Positions 63,126-64,000 of a stretch of DNA of 64,000 nucleotides are shown here, piece after piece. The position numbers and the translations under genes were made by a program. Source of the DNA: Odontesthes bonariensis. Taxonomy: Eukaryota; Chordata; Actinopteri; Atheriniformes; Atherinopsidae. Positions within the stretch are counted from its first letter, which is position 1; every line of letters begins with the position of its first letter. The DNA lies in NCBI RefSeq assembly GCF_027942865.1, contig NC_134524.1, positions 8,295,536 to 8,359,535 on the forward strand. Reading direction: 5' to 3'. Under the pieces are notes generated by a model. That model ran no database searches. It was not told the DNA's origin and saw nothing but the letters and a program-made list of their open reading frames with translations.

Positions 63126-64000
63126 GTACGTACAAACCGGACACAGTACAGCGTCTTTAATTCAGTTTGTATAAAACTGAGCTAAAGCTAAAGATTTAAA
63201 CAATGAAGCTTCTGATTTCACCAGCTATCTACTGCCATTAAGTGGATTACAATGAAGGTAAAACAATGTCAACAAGTAAAATGTCTTTATCCCGTTTAAA
63301 GTAAATATTCAAATGATGGATTTGTTTTTATAAATGAGAATTATTTTCAGGATTATGGCACTGAGCTGCAGAATACAACAATATAGGAAACAACACAACA
63401 AATTTAAACAAACTGATCTTTTGCTGGGTACTGTGGCGAAGCCCCTCGTGCAAATAAAAACAAGTTGATGAACATCATGTACAATACTACCTAACCTCTG
63501 CATAACATAGAGTTGAGAGAATGTGTTCAGTCAGAGGCTTCTTCAGCTCCGCTGCAACGAAGAACGATACGTGAGATCAATCCTGTCAGCAGCAATAACC
63601 ACACAGTGACGGCTTATAATTGTTGTTGATGGAAAAACACTGCAACATTATAGCTTTCCTTTGGTCTAAATAAAGTTATTATTTTCATTTCATTTCAAAA
63701 TGCTACAAAACTCAACGATAAAACTTAAAACCGCTCAGAAATAAATGTCATTAAACATCTAAAAATATTATGATTCCTGTTTTTTTTACTTGACTTGATA
63801 AAACAACATGCAACTGATATCTGTGTGTGTGTTTTGGACCCATCCAGTTTAAATCCCCACGACTCCAATATGAGATCTATACTTTCACACCATCATTTGA
63901 CACGTCCATTTAAAAAAACTCTCCGTTCTGTTTTTAATCACGAGGTTCAGATGTAGTAAACAAGAAGTCCAAAAACATACATATTTATTATTCAACTTCA

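Noticed and set aside
1-64000. CRISPR arrays, bacterial operons, riboswitches
   Set aside because: The DNA is plainly vertebrate nuclear sequence; no regularly spaced direct repeats were found.

Overview
This window is genomic DNA from a ray-finned (teleost) fish. Genes are split into short exons with GT-AG introns. The spacers carry fish-type repeats (hAT, piggyBac, Tc1/mariner and Harbinger-like MITEs, L2, CR1/Rex-like and L1-like LINEs, a tRNA-derived SINE). Six genes have clear vertebrate orthologues: oxa1l, slc7a7, sall2, ccnb1ip1, ttc5 and mettl3. In human these genes are spread over chromosome 14q11.2, so this is an old linkage group. The species cannot be named from sequence alone.

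Layout. 1-7.8 kb: the probable last exon of an unidentified gene, then repeat-rich spacer. 7.9-23.9 kb: four tandem, minus-strand copies of a small RING-IBR-RING (RBR) E3 ligase-like gene of about 262-287 residues, each in a 2.5-4 kb duplicated block and each hit by different transposons. 24.2-25.1 kb: a plus-strand two-exon gene for an 89-residue ubiquitin-like protein that ends directly in Gly-Gly, placed head to head with the nearest RBR gene. 25.5-31.0 kb: oxa1l (+). 31.8-40.1 kb: slc7a7 (-), convergent with oxa1l. 44.3-50.8 kb: sall2 (-). 52.9-58.2 kb: ccnb1ip1 (+), with a LINE in its last intron. 59.5-62.5 kb: ttc5 (-), tail to tail with ccnb1ip1. 63.0 kb to the edge: first coding exon of mettl3 (+), head to head with ttc5.

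Most notable: the RBR array together with the Gly-Gly-ended ubiquitin-like gene looks like a compact modifier-plus-ligase module. Perfect kappaB-type motifs lie upstream of three RBR copies and of the ubiquitin-like gene, and a perfect GAAANNGAAA motif lies upstream of the fourth RBR copy, which suggests inducible, immune-type expression. All four RBR copies keep the RING2 catalytic cysteine. Two keep the neighbouring histidine (CxH), while the other two have asparagine there. The physical facts are read from the sequence. A functional pairing of this modifier with these ligases is inference.

All exon models were built by eye from splice signals, reading phase and comparison among the four paralogues or with remembered orthologue sequences. 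No alignment or database search was run.
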